Assembly (NCBI GenBank): GCA_018819085.1
Contig: JAHJQT010000020.1
Coordinates: 1 to 9,017 of the forward strand
Length of the DNA stretch: 9,017 nucleotides
Source of the DNA: Patescibacteria group bacterium
GTDB lineage: Bacteria; Patescibacteriota; Minisyncoccia; Portnoybacterales; UBA2143
Direction: 5' to 3'
The position numbers and the translations under genes were made by a program. The notes beneath the pieces were generated by a model. The model ran no database searches. It saw only the letters and a program-made list of their open reading frames with translations, and was not told where the DNA came from. Shown one piece after another: positions 6,072 through 9,017 of the stretch; positions within the stretch are counted from its first letter, which is position 1, and each line of letters opens with the position of its first letter.

Positions 6072-7025
6072 ATGATTTTACTATATCTTACTATTTTCAT
6101 ACTTTCATTTTTCATTCTTGCTTTTGCAAGTAAACGATTAGTTATTTCTTTAACAAAGATAGCTAAATTTTTAGGCTGGAAAGAATTTGTAGTTGCTTTT
6201 TTTACAATGGCTTTAGCAAGTTCTATACCTAATCTTTCAATTGGAATTAGTTCTGCTTTACATAAGATTCCACAACTTTCTTTAGGCGATGTTATTGGTG
6301 GAAATATTATAGATTTAACCTTGGTTGCTGCTCTAGCTGTTTTAATCTCAAAGAATGGATTAAAGTCAGCTGGTAGAACTGTTCAGGGAAGTGCAATATT
6401 TGTTTTATTAATTGCTGTTTTGCCTTTAGTTTTAATGATTGACGGAATGATTTCTAGAATTGATGGTTTAGTTTTGATTTTAGCATTTTTTATTTATGTT
6501 TTTTGGCTTTTTGGCAAAAAAGAAAGATTTCGTAAGGTTTATAATAATAATAATAATAAATTTAAGTCAGGCCATGTATTCAAAAATATATTTTTTTTGT
6601 TTAGTTCTTTAATTCTTTTGCTTTTAGCTGCTGAAGGAATTGTTCGTTCAGTCACTTATTTTTCATCAATTTTAAGTATACCTTTAGCTTTAATTGGAAT
6701 TCTTATTATTGGCTTAGGCAATGCATTACCAGAATTATTTTTTACAATTCAGGCAGCTAAGAAAGGCAAAGGTTGGATGGTTATTGGCAATTTAATGGGT
6801 TCTATTATTTTTTTAATGACTTTAGTCTTAGGAATAGTTGTTTTAATTTGTCCAATTGAAATTAATGATTTTTCTCCTTTTGCTATTGGTCGTTTCTTCC
6901 TTATCATTTCAGCTATATTTTTTCTGTTTTTTTTAAGAACTGGAAAAAAAATTACAAAAAAAGAAGCTTGGGTTCTTTTATCTATTTATTTAATATTTGT
7001 AATTGCGGAAATTTTGTTTTATTAA
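6072..7025 (+). CDS. Divergent CaCA-family cation/Ca2+ exchanger-like membrane protein
   Basis: The 317-residue, very hydrophobic protein has the two internally repeated alpha motifs of the Ca2+/cation antiporter superfamily, separated by a cytosolic loop. Alpha-1 reads ALASSIPNLS (47-56) and GDVIGGNIID (72-81); alpha-2 reads GLGNALPELF (214-223) and GNLMGSIIF (239-247). About ten membrane segments are expected. Against the usual GTSLPE and GSNI.(N/D) pattern, alpha-1 has Asn54 where Glu is normal and Asp81 at the second ligand position. Alpha-2 keeps Glu221 but has Leu248 at the matching second position. It may thus carry a different ion, or the same ion with changed affinity. The central loop holds an Asn5 run (158-162) encoded by AAT repeats. 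The ATG lies 5 nt after the ATPase stop with no Shine-Dalgarno, implying translational coupling in one cation-transport operon. Confidence 0.85.
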   Translation: MILLYLTIFILSFFILAFASKRLVISLTKIAKFLGWKEFVVAFFTMALASSIPNLSIGISSALHKIPQLSLGDVIGGNIIDLTLVAALAVLISKNGLKSAGRTVQGSAIFVLLIAVLPLVLMIDGMISRIDGLVLILAFFIYVFWLFGKKERFRKVYNNNNNKFKSGHVFKNIFFLFSSLILLLLAAEGIVRSVTYFSSILSIPLALIGILIIGLGNALPELFFTIQAAKKGKGWMVIGNLMGSIIFLMTLVLGIVVLICPIEINDFSPFAIGRFFLIISAIFFLFFLRTGKKITKKEAWVLLSIYLIFVIAEILFY

Positions 7026-7042
7026 AATAATTGTGTTAAATT
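7014..7042 (+). promoter_or_regulatory. Possible promoter of rmuC
   Basis: TTGTTT (7014-7019), a 17-nt spacer and an extended -10, TG-T-TAAATT (TG at 7034-7035, hexamer 7037-7042), would start transcription at about 7049, the A of the rmuC ATG. The -10 has the same TGnTAAAnT shape as the predicted tRNA promoter. The -35 match is weak, and the element overlaps the last codons of the exchanger gene. Confidence 0.4.
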
Positions 7043-7048
7043 AAGATT

Positions 7049-8080
7049 ATGGAATATTTAATTATTTCGCTTTTAATTATTGTTATTACAGGCTTAGGTT
7101 CAGTCTTTTATCTTTTATTCAAAAAAAAACCAGAAAAACATGATTCTGATTCATTATTAATGTTGCAACAGCAAATGAATCAGTTAAGTCAGGTTTTAGA
7201 CACCAAATTATCTCAGTCAGCTGAGTCAGCTCAGAAGCAATTCAATCAGAGTTCTAAAATAATTAGAGATGTTACTGAAAAACTAACCAAACTTGATGAA
7301 ACCAATAAACAAGTTGTCGGTTTTGCCGAGCAATTGCAATCATTAGAAAACATTTTGACAAATCCTAAACAGCGTGGAATTCTTGGAGAATATTATTTAG
7401 AAACAGTTCTAAAAAATGTTTTACCGCCAGGTTCTTATAAAATCCAGTATCCTTTTAAAGATGGAACTATAGTTGACGCAGTTGTATTTTATGATAAACA
7501 AATTATTCCAATTGATTCTAAATTTAGTTTAGAAAACTATAATAGAATTTTAGATAGTCAGATTCCTGAAGAAAAGAAAAAACATGAGATTGCTTTTATT
7601 AATGATTTAAAGTTTAGAATTGATGAAACTTCAAAATATGTAAAACCAGAAGAAAAAACAATAGATTTCGCATTTATGTTTATTCCTTCAGAAGCTATTT
7701 ATTATGATCTTTTGATTAATAAAGTAGGAGTAGTTACAGGCGACACTAATAGTTTAATTTCTTATGCAGTCAAAAAAAAGGTAGTAATTGTTTCTCCAAC
7801 TTCATTTTTAGCTTATTTACAAACCGTTTTGCAGGGATTAAGAAGACAGAAAATTTCTGAACAGGCTTTATGGATAATCAAAGAAGTAGAAAGACTTGGA
7901 AAACATTTAGGGACATATAGTCAGTATATGGAGAAAATAGGGAATCATTTAACAACAACTGTAAGTAGTTATAATAAAGCTAATAAAGAATTAAAAAAAA
8001 TTGATAAAGATGTAGTTAAAATTACTGATGGCCAACCGCAAATAAAGATTAAAGAAATAGAAAAACCATCCTCAGATTAA
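7049..8080 (+). CDS. rmuC: RmuC family protein (membrane-anchored, nuclease-like)
   Basis: The 343-residue protein begins with one membrane segment (about 4-24) and a KKK stop-transfer patch, then a Gln-rich coiled coil (about 35-105), then the RmuC domain. The domain shows RGILGEYYLE (109-118, Glu114), VDAVVFYD (142-149, Asp143) and PIDSKFSLENY (154-164, Asp156 and Lys158). This order fits the PD-(D/E)XK-like nuclease core predicted for RmuC, although the usual RPDAVV is IVDAVV. Further family matches are FMFIPSEAIY (209-218) and VSPTSFLAYLQT (248-259). RmuC limits rearrangement between inverted repeats in E. coli; its biochemical activity is poorly defined. No Shine-Dalgarno precedes the ATG, but a promoter-like element ends 6 nt upstream. 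Confidence 0.93.
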   Translation: MEYLIISLLIIVITGLGSVFYLLFKKKPEKHDSDSLLMLQQQMNQLSQVLDTKLSQSAESAQKQFNQSSKIIRDVTEKLTKLDETNKQVVGFAEQLQSLENILTNPKQRGILGEYYLETVLKNVLPPGSYKIQYPFKDGTIVDAVVFYDKQIIPIDSKFSLENYNRILDSQIPEEKKKHEIAFINDLKFRIDETSKYVKPEEKTIDFAFMFIPSEAIYYDLLINKVGVVTGDTNSLISYAVKKKVVIVSPTSFLAYLQTVLQGLRRQKISEQALWIIKEVERLGKHLGTYSQYMEKIGNHLTTTVSSYNKANKELKKIDKDVVKITDGQPQIKIKEIEKPSSD

Positions 8081-8097
8081 ATTCAAAAGAGACGGTC

Positions 8098-8126
8098 TTG
8101 ATTTTTTTAAATATTTATTATATATT
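8098..8126 (+). promoter_or_regulatory. Predicted rplU promoter
   Basis: TTGATT (8098-8103) and TATATT (8121-8126, five of six) are separated by exactly 17 nt in the 58-nt gap after rmuC. The expected start is about 8133, six bases before the rplU ATG, too short for a Shine-Dalgarno; none is visible. Confidence 0.6.
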
Positions 8127-8138
8127 TGATATATTATT

Positions 8139-8474
8139 ATGTTTGCAATTATTAAAACAGGTGGAAAGCAATATTTGATTTCTGCTGGTGATAAAATAAA
8201 AATAGAAAAAATAGATACAGAAGAAGGGAAAGAAGTCGTTTTTGACGAAGTTTTATTATTAGGCAAAGATGAAAAGGATATTAAGATAGGAGATCCATTA
8301 GTTAAAGGCGCTAAGGTTAATGCAAAGGTTATTAAACAAGATAGAGCCAAGAAAATTATTATTTTTAAATATAAGCCTAAGAAACGTTATAAAAATAAAA
8401 AAGGGCATCGTCAGCTCTATACAGAAGTTGAAATATTAAAGATATTATCTTCGTCCGCGAAAAGCGCTACTTAA
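8139..8474 (+). CDS. rplU: 50S ribosomal protein L21 (bL21)
   Basis: The 111-residue protein is a complete bL21, a 23S rRNA-binding protein of the large subunit. It starts with FAIIKTGGKQY, the family hallmark, and carries the basic C-terminal RNA-binding stretch KKRYKNKKGHRQLYTEVEI (about 81-99). E. coli L21 has 103 residues and ends soon after the HRQ motif; this one continues with LKILSSSAKSAT. The last ten codons (8445-8474, including the stop) are exactly opposite the final codons of recR on the other strand, so the extra tail is probably a by-product of that overlap. rpmA (bL27), its usual operon partner, does not follow. Transcription likely starts from the promoter at 8098-8126. Confidence 0.97.
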   Translation: MFAIIKTGGKQYLISAGDKIKIEKIDTEEGKEVVFDEVLLLGKDEKDIKIGDPLVKGAKVNAKVIKQDRAKKIIIFKYKPKKRYKNKKGHRQLYTEVEILKILSSSAKSAT

Positions 8475-9017
8475 GGTGCTTTCGTCAATATATTCTAAGT
8501 CACTTCCAAATGATAAGCCACGAGCCAAGCGGCTTATTTTAATATTTAATGGCTTAATCATTCGTTCAATATATAAGAAGGTTGTATCTCCTTCAGTTGT
8601 TGGACTTAAAGCAAAGATGATTTCCTTATTAGGTGAATTGTCTTTTTTTATTCTTTTAACTAATTCATTAATTTTTAAATTTTCAGGACTTAATCCATTG
8701 CCTGGAGAAATTAGTCCTCCTAAGACATGATAGACCCCTGTAAATTGTTTTGTTCTTTCTATTGGAGGAATATTCAAGATTGTTTCTACAACACAAATAA
8801 CATCTTTATTTCTTTGAATATCTGAACAAATAGAACAAGAATCGTTCTCTTTACTAGTAATATTAAAACATTGAGAGCAAAGATGAACTTTTCTTTTTAA
8901 ATTTTTTATTAATTCTGATAGTTTTTCTAATTCTTCCTGATTTTGATTCATAAGATAAAAAGCCAAACGAGTAGCAGCTCTTGGCCCAATATCAGGCAAT
9001 TTACTTAATTGCTTAAC
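8445..9017 (-). CDS. recR: Recombination mediator protein RecR, 5'-partial
   Basis: RecR acts with RecO (and RecF) to load RecA at single-strand gaps. The minus-strand frame stays open to the window edge, beginning VKQLSKLPDIGPRAATR, the helix-hairpin-helix region matching E. coli CLPGVGPKSAQR. The TTG at 8997-8999 is the Leu of LPDIGP, not a start. By comparison with E. coli RecR, about ten N-terminal residues lie outside the window. Next come a four-cysteine zinc motif (CSQC and CSIC, spaced by ten residues), a Toprim domain starting at VICVVET with LSPTTEGDTT as the acidic motif, and the conserved C-terminus GLSFGSDLEYID then LSSAFRGRR. It is convergent with rplU and overlaps it by 30 bp. 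The common dnaX-ybaB-recR context cannot be judged, because that side is cut off. Confidence 0.96.
   Translation of the reverse strand, partial: VKQLSKLPDIGPRAATRLAFYLMNQNQEELEKLSELIKNLKRKVHLCSQCFNITSKENDSCSICSDIQRNKDVICVVETILNIPPIERTKQFTGVYHVLGGLISPGNGLSPENLKINELVKRIKKDNSPNKEIIFALSPTTEGDTTFLYIERMIKPLNIKISRLARGLSFGSDLEYIDESTLSSAFRGRR

Noticed and set aside
8085..8107. Terminator after rmuC (AAGA...TCTT then a T-run)
   Set aside because: Only about four base pairs form before the T-run, and the T-run is part of the rplU promoter spacer; too weak to list.
8072..8350. Minus-strand open frame of 92 codons over rplU and its promoter
   Set aside because: It is antisense to a conserved ribosomal protein gene, with no motif or ribosome site.
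8476..8730. Plus-strand open frame of 84 codons opposite recR
   Set aside because: It is the reverse of the conserved RecR Toprim and C-terminal regions; no independent support.
8997..8999. TTG (minus strand) as the start of recR
   Set aside because: It encodes the Leu of the conserved LPDIGP motif, and in-frame coding continues to the window edge.

Overview
The window looks like a piece of a small, AT-rich bacterial genome of the Candidate Phyla Radiation (Patescibacteria). This assignment is an inference. It rests on the low G+C, tight packing, a MurF of the form I associate with CPR genomes, a stand-alone EF-Tu domain-II-like gene, a PP-loop/NFACT-R thiolase-like gene, first genes that appear to lack a Shine-Dalgarno leader, and a tRNA without encoded CCA. 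Nothing here fixes the phylum.

Layout, left to right: murF (5' end outside the window); a tRNA-Glu(CTC) with its own promoter-like sequence; a strong Shine-Dalgarno and an 85-residue EF-Tu domain-II-like gene; a PP-loop ATPase with a C-terminal NFACT-R-like domain, probably an RNA-thiolation enzyme; a 98-nt, G+C-rich, almost fully self-complementary intergenic element; lgt; a rho-independent terminator overlapped by the next promoter; a P2-type cation ATPase and, 5 nt later, a divergent CaCA-type cation exchanger; rmuC; rplU (bL21); and, convergent on the minus strand, recR (5' end outside the window).

Three themes stand out. The tRNA-Glu, EF-like and thiolase genes form a same-strand tRNA/translation cluster that may share one transcript. 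The ATPase/exchanger pair is a likely cation-extrusion operon, and both proteins have substitutions at positions that normally define ion binding or catalysis. Envelope and maintenance functions (MurF, Lgt, RmuC, RecR) surround them. No mobile element, CRISPR array, phage gene or toxin-antitoxin pair was seen.

The strongest non-gene signals are the nested hairpin at 2491-2588 and the rplU/recR tail-to-tail overlap, in which the bL21 tail is encoded exactly antisense to the conserved RecR C-terminus. A third is a recurrent arrangement in which the predicted transcription start falls on, or a few bases before, the start codon. There is no gene-free stretch above 300 bases; the longest (1180-1318) holds the tRNA and its signals.
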